Origin: JBGAWK01 sp044227665
GTDB taxonomy: Bacteria; Bacteroidota; Bacteroidia; Chitinophagales; JADIYW01
Assembly: GCA_044227665.1 (NCBI GenBank)
Contig: JBGAWK010000052.1
Coordinates: 1-17,419 of the forward strand
DNA: 17,419 nt
Direction: 5' to 3'
The notes beneath the pieces were generated by a model. That model saw only the letters and a list, made by a program, of their open reading frames with translations, did no database searches and was not told the DNA's origin. Position 1 is the stretch's first letter; each line of letters opens with the position of its first letter. Below, one piece after another: positions 1 to 9,432 of the stretch. The translations under genes and the position numbers were made by a program.

Positions 1-1
1 A

Positions 2-1048
2 AAACGTATAGAGGCTCTAAGTGGTATTAAAGAACTATTGCCTGTTGATGTAGAAACAAGTAGCCGAGAAAATCTCGACAACTCGGAGGGAACAACCCAA
101 CCGCAAGAAAAAGATACCGTTAAACTACCTCCAATTAGAGAGGGTGGCATGGATAGGACTATGGTTTACTCAGATGGCAAATGGCAAATGAAGGTCGGTG
201 GGGAACTCACTAATGTAAGCGAGCAAGTACAGAAAGAAGCTAATGATATATTTATAAAAAGCAATAAATCCCTTAAAGAACAGCCAACAGATATTGTTGA
301 TGGGGGAGATTTAGAAATAAAGCGGCAGATTGAAGCATTTGGTGTTAATAAGGATGATGTAGCTCCAGTACAGAATATTATTTCAAAGGTGTATGATGGG
401 TTGAAAAAAATAGGACTTACAGCAGCTAAAACGGTAGGCGATTGGGTTGGTATTGGCAAAGGAAGTGAAAAGCCTTATTCATTGAAAATTGGGGATAAAG
501 AAGTAAAAGTTAAGAATATGCCCCAAGAAGTAGTTAATGGGTTTTACTCACCACTTGAAAAGACAATAAATGAAACTAAATTTGATAAGTTGCCTGCAAA
601 ACAATGGATAGATAAGTTTGCTAAAGGCGAAGAAGCGAAATGGACAGGATTAACAGAATGGTTATCGCAACAAACAGGAAGTATTTCTAAATCTGAAATT
701 CAAAACTATTTGAAAGACAATAGAATACAAGTTGTTGAGGTGGTGAAAGGTAGCTACTCAAAAGAAGTAGAAGATTTATACAAAAAACTTGAAGCTAAAA
801 ATAAAGGCAGAGAGTTTGATGAATGGGACGTAAAAGACCAAGATGAATGGATGGATAAGCGTGGAGAACCGCAAGAAACTAAATTCTCTGAATACCAACT
901 TGAAGGCGATAAAGAAAATGGTTCATATAAAGAAATTCTTGTAACTATGCCGAATAAAGAAGTAAATATTGCAGAGTTTGTTGATACAAATGAAGATTAT
1001 ATTATTGAAGCATACAAAAAAAGTGGTAAATTAGTAGTCGAATGTTAA
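2..1048 (+). CDS. Large polyvalent phage protein, upstream half (partial, split by endonuclease)
   Basis: The frame is open from the first complete codon at position 2, so the true start lies left of the window; the TTG at 38 is not needed as a start. Numbering from position 2, there is a segment with GFYSPLEKT (180-188) and WTGL (from 214) followed by a helix-rich stretch. I recognise this as a block common in giant phage polyvalent proteins, which carry several enzymatic or virion-associated domains in one chain. The C-terminus reaches YKEILVTMPNK, where the family normally continues into the SSHF...HIRHN block; here that block is found only after the endonuclease gene. The stop codon (1046-1048) overlaps the endonuclease start, and the frame is the same as that of the downstream half. 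This half was probably made by insertion and is not an independent gene. The molecular function is unknown. Confidence 0.8.
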   Translation, partial: KRIEALSGIKELLPVDVETSSRENLDNSEGTTQPQEKDTVKLPPIREGGMDRTMVYSDGKWQMKVGGELTNVSEQVQKEANDIFIKSNKSLKEQPTDIVDGGDLEIKRQIEAFGVNKDDVAPVQNIISKVYDGLKKIGLTAAKTVGDWVGIGKGSEKPYSLKIGDKEVKVKNMPQEVVNGFYSPLEKTINETKFDKLPAKQWIDKFAKGEEAKWTGLTEWLSQQTGSISKSEIQNYLKDNRIQVVEVVKGSYSKEVEDLYKKLEAKNKGREFDEWDVKDQDEWMDKRGEPQETKFSEYQLEGDKENGSYKEILVTMPNKEVNIAEFVDTNEDYIIEAYKKSGKLVVEC

Positions 1049-1821
1049 GTAATAATTTTTATATATATCGCCACATTAGGCTTGACACCAATGAAGTTTT
1101 CTACATTGGAAAGGGTAATAATATGGACAATCGAAGAAGTGAGTATCGTAGGGCATATCAATTAAGTGGTAGAACTGAATTTTGGCGTAATGTAGTATCT
1201 AAAAATAATGGTAAATTCAATGTAGAAATACTATGGAATTGTGAATCAGAGCAAGAAGCCAACACAAAAGAGATTGAATTTATTGAATTATATGGAAGAA
1301 AAGACTTAAATAAAGGTTCGCTTGTTAATTTAAGTAATGGTGGAGAAGGAGTAAAAGGTGTTATTTTCAGTAAAGAAGTTATTGAAAAAAGAAGCGGTAA
1401 AAACCATTACAATTACAAAGGTGGGCTAATGGATAAATACAGGCAAGAAAAAGAAATTAGAAAAAATAAAATATCTGTTATTAATACCGAAACAAAAGAA
1501 ACATTTAGGACAATTACTGATGCAGCAAAAAGCATTGGTATAAGAGTGTCAAGTTTAGCAAGATACTTAAACGGAACAAAAACAAATAAAACTCCACTTT
1601 GCTACTATACTGATTACTTGTCGGGGGATTTTAAAGTATTACAACCGCCAAAGAAAAACAAAGGTGTTTGGAAAAAAGTAATAGATATCGAAACCGGATA
1701 TATTTATGATAGCATAAGAAAATCGCTATCGGCAACAACTTATAAAGAGCCAACTATTAGAAAAATGTTAGATGGCAGATTAGCAAATAAAACAAATTTA
1801 AGATACGCAGATGGCTTGTAA
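1042..1821 (+). CDS. GIY-YIG homing endonuclease inserted in the polyvalent gene
   Basis: The N-terminal domain has the GIY-YIG signature as YIY (7-9) and FYIG (20-23), an arginine-rich stretch (31-37), a glutamate-rich helix (76-82) and LVNLSNGGEG (95-103). Next comes a NUMOD3-like DNA-binding patch (SGKNHYNYKGG, 118-128) and two repeats resembling intron-encoded-nuclease modules (about 144-190 and 211-257), each with a TGE/TGY-type turn and an AAK- or SL-containing helix. Family members cut a specific DNA site so that their own gene is copied into uninterrupted alleles. The start ATG overlaps the stop of the upstream half by 7 nt, and the last codons contain the ATG of the downstream half (11-nt overlap). 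The frame differs from the host gene, so it is not an intein, and almost every inserted base is coding, which leaves no room for a self-splicing intron. Confidence 0.9.
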   Translation: MLSNNFYIYRHIRLDTNEVFYIGKGNNMDNRRSEYRRAYQLSGRTEFWRNVVSKNNGKFNVEILWNCESEQEANTKEIEFIELYGRKDLNKGSLVNLSNGGEGVKGVIFSKEVIEKRSGKNHYNYKGGLMDKYRQEKEIRKNKISVINTETKETFRTITDAAKSIGIRVSSLARYLNGTKTNKTPLCYYTDYLSGDFKVLQPPKKNKGVWKKVIDIETGYIYDSIRKSLSATTYKEPTIRKMLDGRLANKTNLRYADGL

Positions 1822-4800
1822 ATACCTTATAAACGGAAAAACACTTTCTAAAGAACAGTTTTTAGACTATGTAAAAACATTGCCGCAAGATGAAATTGCT
1901 AATGTAACGCCACTTATGAAAAAGAAAGTGGGGGAATTTAGTAGTAGTCATTTTTCAGAGAAAAATATTTTAGTGCATATTCGCCATAATACAAGAACCG
2001 ATGCAGAGGGTAACAAAGTTTTGTTCCTTGAAGAAGTGCAGAGCGATTGGGGGCAGAAAGGTAAGAAGGAAGGGTTTGATGTTGATAATAAAATTGAATA
2101 CACTATTAAACCATTAGAAAATACTTTTGGTATTTACAGTAATGGGAACTTAATAGCTGAAACAATATCAAAAGAAAAAGCTGAAATAAAAATAGAACAA
2201 TTAAAATCGCAAAAACCAACAATCAGTATTCCTACCGCCCCATTTGTAACCGACACGAACACTTGGGTAAAACTTGGCTTAAAAGTAGCACTCAAAGAAG
2301 CAGTAAAACAAGGTGCAGATAAAATAGCTTGGACAACAGGAGAACAACAGAATGATAGGTATGATTTGAGTAAGCAGGTAGATAGCATAAAGTCTTATAG
2401 GAATTCTGACGGCACATACTCAATTCAGGGCATAAAAGACGGAGAAGTTATATTTAGCCAATCAGAATTACAAGAGGCACAATTAGAGGGTGTTATAGGG
2501 AAAGAGTTAGCAAATAAAATAATAAATAACGAAGGTACTGATATTGGCACACAGGTATCAAAAGATTTAGGCAGGACGGACAGAGAGTTTACGGGCAAAG
2601 ACCTCAAAGTAGGTGGCAAAGGAATGAAAGGCTTTTATGGAAGTCCTACAGAAGGTAGTTTAGGCATAGTAGGTGATGTAGCTAAGAGTTTGTTTAAGCA
2701 AGAGCCGAAAACGGTAGAGATAATTACAAGAGAAAATATATCATCAAATGATAAAATATATGAAGCGTATGACAATAAAGGGAAATTGATAAAAAGAGGC
2801 TCTTCAGAAAGTTATATAAAATCTATTGCAGAACAAAACAATGGTACTTATAAATTAGTAGATGCAAAACAAGCCACCACCCAACACTCCATAGACATAA
2901 CACCTGAACTAAAATCAAGTGTAGAACAAGGACAACCGTTGTTCAAAGATGCAGAAGCCCAATACAGAATAGAAAGCGGTAAAAACATAATTGAAGCTAT
3001 AAGGGATTTCAACAAATCAAAAAACAAAGCAAGAGCAACAGTAGCATTAATACACGAAATAATGCACCCTACAATAGTAGCGATTATTGATGGGGCAAAA
3101 GACGGTAATGAAGTAGGGCTAAAACATACCCAAACAATCGTAAATGAATTTAACAAAGTCAATCCAAAAAATACAGTAACAGTTGAAGATTTAATAAAAG
3201 GCAATGATGCTTTTAAAAATGGGACGACAAGCAAACAATACAGACAAGTTCAAGAATTTATTGCAAAGGCATGGGAGAAATACCATACAGAGGGTAGTAA
3301 AGGATTTAGTGAAAGCTTCCAAAAAGTTTTAGACCAAATAACTAAAGCATTCCAATCGGTTTACAAATCAATTACAGGGAAAGAATTAACACCTGAATTG
3401 AGGCAAATGTTTGATGAAATTTTAGGGAAGAAAGATGATGTAAACCCTACTAACATAGATATAGACCTATCTAACCAACAAAAAGGAGAAAAAAGAGACA
3501 AAGCACTTATACAGCGTGCGGAACTCACATTTGGCAAAGAGGCAGAAGATGAACTCAATGAAATAGGCAGAAAATATACTTCCGACAATTGGAAAGAGAT
3601 AGAGCCACGTGTAGATGCTTATGCAAAAAAAGTTTATTCTTCGTCAAATTTTAAAGAAGAAGTGGATAATATCATCAACTGGATAAAAAACACCACATCA
3701 GGAGAATATACCGATAAGAAAGGGCTTGCCACAGCACAAACAATGCTATTGAATAAACTTATCATGTATTCATACAATACAGATAAGGAATCTTTCAAAA
3801 AACTACTTGCCTTCTCAGCAGATAGGGCAAAAGTATTTGGTCAAGCCATAGCCGCATATTCAGAAGCATCTACGCCTGAAAACTTATTTAATAGGGCAGT
3901 AGTACAAATAGAGGGAGAAAAAGAGGTAATTCTTGACACCATACAACCCAATGGTCAAACATTGCGTGATATGTTGTTAGAAACATTATCAAAACTAACG
4001 GCAACGGCAGAACAGATAGACAAAGCCATAACATCAGTTGAAAACAAAGGTTCGACTAAGCAAATAACACAGCCAAAGCCTAAATCAACACGTCCATCGC
4101 CTGAGCTTGTGTCTAAATCGAAACAAATTAAAGAACAAGCACGAAAAAAAATAGACAATGCTAAAAATAGGCTTGCAGAATGGTTAGAAAAGAATGCCAC
4201 ATTGGGATTTGCCTATGACCCAAAGAAGGAGGCAGAAAAGACTAAAGAACTTGTTTCCATCGTCAAAGACCTGATACTTGGTTATTTTGAGTATGGATTT
4301 GCCAATATATATTTTATCAAAGATGCTATTAATAAGCGACTTGGCGACAAAATAAATATAGATGATATTTGGGGTTTAGCATATGATGAAGATGTACAAA
4401 ATGCCGAAAGAGAACTGCAAAAAGAAAAATTAGTAAGCAAAATACTTTCTACAATAAAAGACCCAACGACAGCAAAGCAAAAAGATGTTACTACAATAAT
4501 TGCCAATGCGCTTGCAAATAAAGCAAGGAAACTTAGCAATAAGCCAAAGAATAGGTCAGCGATTGCCAATGATGTAAAAGCATTATTACAGAATGAAGAA
4601 TTAGCTAAAGAAGCGTGGACAGAAGCGATGAATAAAGCCATTGATGCAGTAAATAACGACAATGCGCTAACATTACAGCAGAAAATGGATAAAATATCCA
4701 TTATAGAAGATGCTATTGCTAACTTTACAGTTGTTCCATCTTCCATATCTCGTAAGGCTATTCGTGATGGACTGAAAGACCTCAATACTTCTATCAAAGA

Positions 4801-7240
4801 AATTGCAACAGAACACTATACAAAGGCTGATGATACTAAAAAAACGCTTATTGAGAAGCTTATATCACAACTTGGGATAAGTGTTGACGAGGCAACCTCA
4901 TATTCAGAAGCACTTGCAAAGGAATTTGATATGATGCTATCTGAGAAGAGAAAGGATATTTTAGACAATCTTCTTACCAATAAGAAAAAACCTAATCGCA
5001 AGCAAAAAACTGAAAACAGGAAGATATTAGAGGCTATTAATGCAGGGGCTTTGTCAGGAGACGATTTTATAAACATGTTTGCCTCTAAGTTTGGATTCAA
5101 TGCTATAACAGCAGAACAAGCAAACAAGCTACAAACATTTATTGAATTGATTAATACCGCAAATGGAGAGATAAAGAGGCAATTAGCAAAAGAAATGGGT
5201 GATTATATTGATTCATTGAAGTCATTAGATGCAAGAGGCTTTTCACGCTTGTTGCAAAATGTTATGGTACACCATGCATTATCAGGGCTAAAAACAACCT
5301 TTGAAAATATCCCCATTGGTAGTACATTATCGACAATGTTTAACCTTCTGCCTGTAATTGCAAAGAACCCAATAGTAACAATGAAGTTTATAAAATCATA
5401 CTCTAATGCAGGGCTAAACGGAACTGGTATAAAAGCCTTTGCATCTACAATGAAAACTGGTTATAACGACATGGACTTCTTTTTGGCAGAAGAAGACATT
5501 ATGAAAAAAGGTAGTAGGTATTACAATTTCCTAAATAATATAGGATGGGATAATCCTACTGATGCCGTGATGAACCTATATAAGATTCCTCTACATATAG
5601 CCTATTTTGCTTCGGCATTTGACAATATTGTAAACCATAGAGGTGGAGAATTATTAAACTTCATAGAAGAATACAATATTGCCAATAAAGAATCAGGTGA
5701 TGTAATGACAAAAGTTCTTAACCGAATGGGATATGACAAAGCAGAAACATACGCAAAGCAGGTTGATAATGAAATAGAGGACATGAAGGACAATAATATT
5801 AAAGTGCCTATTGGATATAAGGAGCGTAGAGTTAAGGAACTCATGATTGAAGGAAGAAATAAAGAGATACAACAACAAGCCTATGAAACTATCAAGCAGT
5901 TCGGACTTATGGGGACACCAAACAGTTTCTATTTCTCCCCCATTTATCATAAAATAAAACAGTTTGGGACAATAGATGAAAAGAGCAATGCCGTTTTAGC
6001 ACGCTTTCTTTTTAGCATCACACTTGGGATGTTTTTAAGAATTAGTGTTGCTTCTGCTGAGATGATACTTAATTCTATGCCGATTCTTGGAATTGCTTTT
6101 TCAGCAATGAAGTATGATATAAAACAGCCCCAAGGCAGTAAAAAAAGATTTGCCACAAAGGAAGAATTTAAAAAGGCGGCGATGTTGAATGTTATGACAA
6201 CATCTATGGCTCTAATGGCTTTTGCCGAAATGTTTGATATTGATGATGATGAAATTAAACTTAACCCAGACAGGAGGATTGACATTTCAGGTTATAGCGT
6301 AGATTTTTTTGAATCAGAACAAGTAAGGACAAATGGCGAATCACAAAAACCAATGTCGATAAGATTTAAAAACAAAGATGGTTCATGGTCTAAATGGTAT
6401 GAAGGGGGAAGGTTTATCCCACCATTAGTATCTATTTTTGCCATTGCAGGGAAGATGAGGGATAATCTACTTATCAGGGAGACAAAAGACATAAACCTAT
6501 CCGGTAGAAATGGTGGCAAAAAGGGCGAACTAAAAGAAGGGGAGGGGATTGTAAAAGTTTCAGACTTAAAAAATGGACTATGGTGGACATTGGCAGGATT
6601 ACAAGTAGCATCATACAACTCAATTGCCAACTTTGGTGGGAAAGTATCTGATATAGTTTCTTATTCTAATAATAATGAACAAATAGAAAGAGAGAAAAAA
6701 ATAAAAGATGCTAAAAAACTGCTGTTCACAACATTTTTTTCAAGACCAACAAAAACCATTCTTGAACCTAATTTGTTTAGAGATTTTGTAAGAACAGGAG
6801 AAAGCCTTACAGATGCAACAAAAACAATGGATAACATATACCGCAACTCTATTCGTGAGTTTTATGGCATAGACCATTTACTAAATCATAAGCAGTTGGA
6901 TATATTTGGCAATGAGGTTAAGCAACCATTTCTTTTCTTTGATAAGGAAGAGCGGTATAATAATCCGGAATGGAAGCTATTTGAAGACAAGAATATTGTT
7001 TTTGACACACCATACATAGCGAAGACAGCTACTTTTGATGGAGAAAAGCATAATTTAACAAGCGAACAAGTGTTAATCCTAAATGACAAAGTATCAATAC
7101 TCTTTGGCAATAAAGTCAGAGAGAACATAGAAGAACTTAAAGGCATGAATCAAGCAGAACTGCTTTTAGAACTAAATGAGTATAAAAACGATGTACTCAA
7201 AGAAATAAAAGATAAGCCTTTAAAGGAAGCTTTAAAATAA
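1811..7240 (+). CDS. Large polyvalent phage protein, main part, with zincin-like metallopeptidase motif
   Basis: This 1809-aa protein resumes the domain broken by the endonuclease: SSSHFSEKN (44-52), HIRHN (56-60), LFLEEVQSDW (71-80), IAWTTGEQQ (172-180) and RYDLSKQ (183-189) are hallmark strings of a domain shared by many giant phage polyvalent proteins. A zinc-peptidase motif HEIMH lies at 415-419, with a possible third ligand at E482. The middle is long, charged and alpha-helical. The C-terminal third has hydrophobic stretches, notably from about 1398 to 1435 and near 1457-1475, which could cross or perturb a membrane. Proteins of this type are packaged in virions and are thought to be ejected with the DNA; that role is inferred here. 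Translation probably reinitiates at the ATG inside the end of the endonuclease gene. A terminator follows the stop by about 25 nt. The exact peptidase substrate cannot be read from sequence. Confidence 0.88.
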   Translation: MACKYLINGKTLSKEQFLDYVKTLPQDEIANVTPLMKKKVGEFSSSHFSEKNILVHIRHNTRTDAEGNKVLFLEEVQSDWGQKGKKEGFDVDNKIEYTIKPLENTFGIYSNGNLIAETISKEKAEIKIEQLKSQKPTISIPTAPFVTDTNTWVKLGLKVALKEAVKQGADKIAWTTGEQQNDRYDLSKQVDSIKSYRNSDGTYSIQGIKDGEVIFSQSELQEAQLEGVIGKELANKIINNEGTDIGTQVSKDLGRTDREFTGKDLKVGGKGMKGFYGSPTEGSLGIVGDVAKSLFKQEPKTVEIITRENISSNDKIYEAYDNKGKLIKRGSSESYIKSIAEQNNGTYKLVDAKQATTQHSIDITPELKSSVEQGQPLFKDAEAQYRIESGKNIIEAIRDFNKSKNKARATVALIHEIMHPTIVAIIDGAKDGNEVGLKHTQTIVNEFNKVNPKNTVTVEDLIKGNDAFKNGTTSKQYRQVQEFIAKAWEKYHTEGSKGFSESFQKVLDQITKAFQSVYKSITGKELTPELRQMFDEILGKKDDVNPTNIDIDLSNQQKGEKRDKALIQRAELTFGKEAEDELNEIGRKYTSDNWKEIEPRVDAYAKKVYSSSNFKEEVDNIINWIKNTTSGEYTDKKGLATAQTMLLNKLIMYSYNTDKESFKKLLAFSADRAKVFGQAIAAYSEASTPENLFNRAVVQIEGEKEVILDTIQPNGQTLRDMLLETLSKLTATAEQIDKAITSVENKGSTKQITQPKPKSTRPSPELVSKSKQIKEQARKKIDNAKNRLAEWLEKNATLGFAYDPKKEAEKTKELVSIVKDLILGYFEYGFANIYFIKDAINKRLGDKINIDDIWGLAYDEDVQNAERELQKEKLVSKILSTIKDPTTAKQKDVTTIIANALANKARKLSNKPKNRSAIANDVKALLQNEELAKEAWTEAMNKAIDAVNNDNALTLQQKMDKISIIEDAIANFTVVPSSISRKAIRDGLKDLNTSIKEIATEHYTKADDTKKTLIEKLISQLGISVDEATSYSEALAKEFDMMLSEKRKDILDNLLTNKKKPNRKQKTENRKILEAINAGALSGDDFINMFASKFGFNAITAEQANKLQTFIELINTANGEIKRQLAKEMGDYIDSLKSLDARGFSRLLQNVMVHHALSGLKTTFENIPIGSTLSTMFNLLPVIAKNPIVTMKFIKSYSNAGLNGTGIKAFASTMKTGYNDMDFFLAEEDIMKKGSRYYNFLNNIGWDNPTDAVMNLYKIPLHIAYFASAFDNIVNHRGGELLNFIEEYNIANKESGDVMTKVLNRMGYDKAETYAKQVDNEIEDMKDNNIKVPIGYKERRVKELMIEGRNKEIQQQAYETIKQFGLMGTPNSFYFSPIYHKIKQFGTIDEKSNAVLARFLFSITLGMFLRISVASAEMILNSMPILGIAFSAMKYDIKQPQGSKKRFATKEEFKKAAMLNVMTTSMALMAFAEMFDIDDDEIKLNPDRRIDISGYSVDFFESEQVRTNGESQKPMSIRFKNKDGSWSKWYEGGRFIPPLVSIFAIAGKMRDNLLIRETKDINLSGRNGGKKGELKEGEGIVKVSDLKNGLWWTLAGLQVASYNSIANFGGKVSDIVSYSNNNEQIEREKKIKDAKKLLFTTFFSRPTKTILEPNLFRDFVRTGESLTDATKTMDNIYRNSIREFYGIDHLLNHKQLDIFGNEVKQPFLFFDKEERYNNPEWKLFEDKNIVFDTPYIAKTATFDGEKHNLTSEQVLILNDKVSILFGNKVRENIEELKGMNQAELLLELNEYKNDVLKEIKDKPLKEALK

Positions 7241-7248
7241 ATTAGGCA

Positions 7249-9402
7249 CTACTGTTCAGTATATAAAGGATAGTCGTCAATTAAACTATCCTTTTTTTGC
7301 TTTAGGATTGTTTTCTGTAAGTCAAAGTTGCCTTTTAGCTTAGTCTTCTCCCTATCATTCTCTCCCTGTCTGTCAATAACGGCTTGTTGACCAGATAATT
7401 TATCTTGATTAGCTTGCAACATAGCCATTTGCTGCTGCTGTGCCATTTGTGCTTGCATTTGCTGTGCCTCTTTAGTGGCAATACGCCTGCTCTTTATAAA
7501 TTTATGCAATGCCAACTTAATATCATCCACCGCAATCATTTCTATCTCTAATGCATCCTCGATAGGCATTCCATGCTGAATAGCCGCTAACAAGTAATTT
7601 TTAAGATCACTACGGCTTATGACCCCTTGCTTAACTTTAATGGCGTGGTCGTCAAGGGTCATGTCTGAATCAAACAACAACAAGTCAATGGCATTATCTC
7701 CAACGGCGGCTCTCCAACGGTCAGGGTCAATCGACCAGCTTGTACGAATATGCTGTGCATGTTTTGTAAGAAGTATGCTTTCAAATTCTAAGAATCCATT
7801 AAAAACATATTTGCTTACCTTGTTTGATTGTGATAGATTCATTGCCGTTACAGAGGCAAGTTCCCTACCTGTTGCATTACCCATCCTTGCCTCATTAATA
7901 GCACTCATGCCATCCATTTCGCTATCAATAAACTGCATTAGCGATATATATGCAGAAATAACAGACCCAATGCCTATGTCGAATTTATCAACAGCTTTTG
8001 CATTACTATCTGGGATTTCTCCTTGCGATGAATCATATACATATACACCCATAGATTTGAGGTAATATAACATCGTCTTTATGGCTGTTTGTGGGTCTCC
8101 CCAGTCTGCCGGTAGTTTGCTTACATCTATGGCGATAACATTTCCCCCTGCCTTTGTAATCTCTAATTGTAGAACATTAAGCAAGTAGTCTCTAAAGTCT
8201 TGCGCCTGTGACATCAATGCCACCTCACTTGTACTTTGACCATTTATATAAAATGGGCGATATGAGGTTATGTTTTTCTGCGCTCTCGCATAGTCATAAA
8301 TATATCGTGGTTGGTTTTCTACATCACCCCATTCGGCAAGCAAAAAACCATTTATAAGCACTCCTTTTCTTAAAACACCAACTCTTTTTCGCTTAACTTT
8401 CTCCCCATTTTTATATGATTTCCCGTTATTATTATTATAATCTATGGAAAAGGATGTGTCGCCATGCTCATTTGACCGCTCTACGCCTGCCACTTTTTTT
8501 GATTCCATCCAGTAGCACTCAATTACGGAGACTATGTCTTTTCTTTCATCCAAATATCTCGTTAAATATGTCTTGCCTTTATGTGACAATCCATTGAAGA
8601 ACTTATTTGCGGAACTTTCTAATTTCTTAAAGTCTGCCTCTGAAACATTATATTTTCTTAGCACTTCATTTAATGCCTCATAATACACTATACAAAAACT
8701 ATTGGTTTTGTCAAGGAAGTCATTATCATCAACTACTATCGGATAATATATGTTCATTGGGTTTATCCTATCGATGATAGCCTCTCCATTTATGATATGT
8801 GTTTTGGCATGACATTCTCCTACTATTACAGCATCTATAAATAATTGAAGCCTCATATAGTGCCATTTGCAATTCGCTAATGATACTCTAAGGCATGCCT
8901 CCATTGCTATTTCGGTATTCTCTTTTACGTTTTCAAGCATTTCCTTTAATTCCTCATGACTTTCAGGGATATCATCGCCAACACCTACTTCTATTCCTGT
9001 CTGTGCTGCGGCATATTCCATTGCCGGGCGAAGTTCATATAAGGCAAGCATCTTTGCCTTTTGCTCTGTTATCCGTGTTTTGGCTTCTTGATTTATTGCC
9101 TCGACATGTATTTCATATCCCATGTCTATAAGGTCTCCAACAAGTGACTTTATCTTTGCCCTTATCTTATTAAACCTTAAATGTATGATTGGTAGGGTTA
9201 GCTTATCTCCTTCCCCACCGTTTATAGAAAATGAATCATATATACTGTCAAAGGAAGAGTTTATTTGTGTGCCATGAAAATAATTATACATGTTAGACAT
9301 AACGGACTTCATTGCGCAGTCCCTTGCGTCTAATCCATGTAGGTTTTCAAATACTTTTGATAGAAAGTACTCTTTATCCTTATCTTTATTATCCATTGCC
9401 AT
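7249..9402 (-). CDS. Phage portal protein
   Basis: This 717-aa protein is encoded directly after the terminase block, the usual place for the portal, the dodecameric ring through which DNA enters and leaves the capsid. The long N-terminal alpha/beta body, the segment MGNATGREL (from 507) within a helical region, and the glutamine-rich C-terminal tail (about 640-670, many QQ and QM pairs) followed by a charged coiled coil resemble portals of crAss-like and related Bacteroidota phages. The start at 9402 (MAMD) gives the longest form; the ATG at 9396 is equally possible. No Shine-Dalgarno sequence is evident. A 12-nt palindrome, TTAATCGATTAA (9407-9418), lies just upstream, in the 30-nt gap after the HD-like gene. 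The C-terminal codons carry the terminator of the opposing transcript. The assignment is from overall pattern and position; a structure comparison would settle it. Confidence 0.8.
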   Translation of the reverse strand: MAMDNKDKDKEYFLSKVFENLHGLDARDCAMKSVMSNMYNYFHGTQINSSFDSIYDSFSINGGEGDKLTLPIIHLRFNKIRAKIKSLVGDLIDMGYEIHVEAINQEAKTRITEQKAKMLALYELRPAMEYAAAQTGIEVGVGDDIPESHEELKEMLENVKENTEIAMEACLRVSLANCKWHYMRLQLFIDAVIVGECHAKTHIINGEAIIDRINPMNIYYPIVVDDNDFLDKTNSFCIVYYEALNEVLRKYNVSEADFKKLESSANKFFNGLSHKGKTYLTRYLDERKDIVSVIECYWMESKKVAGVERSNEHGDTSFSIDYNNNNGKSYKNGEKVKRKRVGVLRKGVLINGFLLAEWGDVENQPRYIYDYARAQKNITSYRPFYINGQSTSEVALMSQAQDFRDYLLNVLQLEITKAGGNVIAIDVSKLPADWGDPQTAIKTMLYYLKSMGVYVYDSSQGEIPDSNAKAVDKFDIGIGSVISAYISLMQFIDSEMDGMSAINEARMGNATGRELASVTAMNLSQSNKVSKYVFNGFLEFESILLTKHAQHIRTSWSIDPDRWRAAVGDNAIDLLLFDSDMTLDDHAIKVKQGVISRSDLKNYLLAAIQHGMPIEDALEIEMIAVDDIKLALHKFIKSRRIATKEAQQMQAQMAQQQQMAMLQANQDKLSGQQAVIDRQGENDREKTKLKGNFDLQKTILKQKKDSLIDDYPLYTEQ
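7265..7298 (+). terminator. Rho-independent terminator for the plus-strand transcript, inside the portal gene
   Basis: A perfect 9-bp stem (AAAGGATAG at 7265-7273 and CTATCCTTT at 7286-7294) with a 12-nt loop runs into seven T residues (7292-7298). It lies 25 nt after the stop of the polyvalent gene. It also lies within the last codons of the convergent portal gene, so the hairpin is under coding constraint on the other strand. In the minus direction the stem is followed only by TTTATATA, so termination there would be weaker. Confidence 0.75.
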
Positions 9403-9432
9403 AAAATTAATCGATTAAGAAAGTACCTAAAT

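Noticed and set aside
1042..1821. Group I intron or intein housing the GIY-YIG endonuclease
   Set aside because: The insert is almost entirely endonuclease coding sequence, leaving no room for an intron core, and its frame differs from the host gene, which excludes an intein.
4282..4797. 171-aa minus-strand ORF and several similar ones opposite the polyvalent gene
   Set aside because: They are hydrophobic or serine-rich mirror translations of a clearly coding plus-strand frame, with no motifs of their own.
7619..8065. 148-aa plus-strand ORF opposite the portal gene, with others opposite TerL and the 224-aa gene
   Set aside because: They are antisense shadows of well-supported genes with low-complexity or cysteine/leucine-rich translations.
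9407..9418. 12-nt palindrome TTAATCGATTAA before the portal gene as an operator
   Set aside because: It is short, AT-rich and occurs once as far as I can see; chance is a sufficient explanation.
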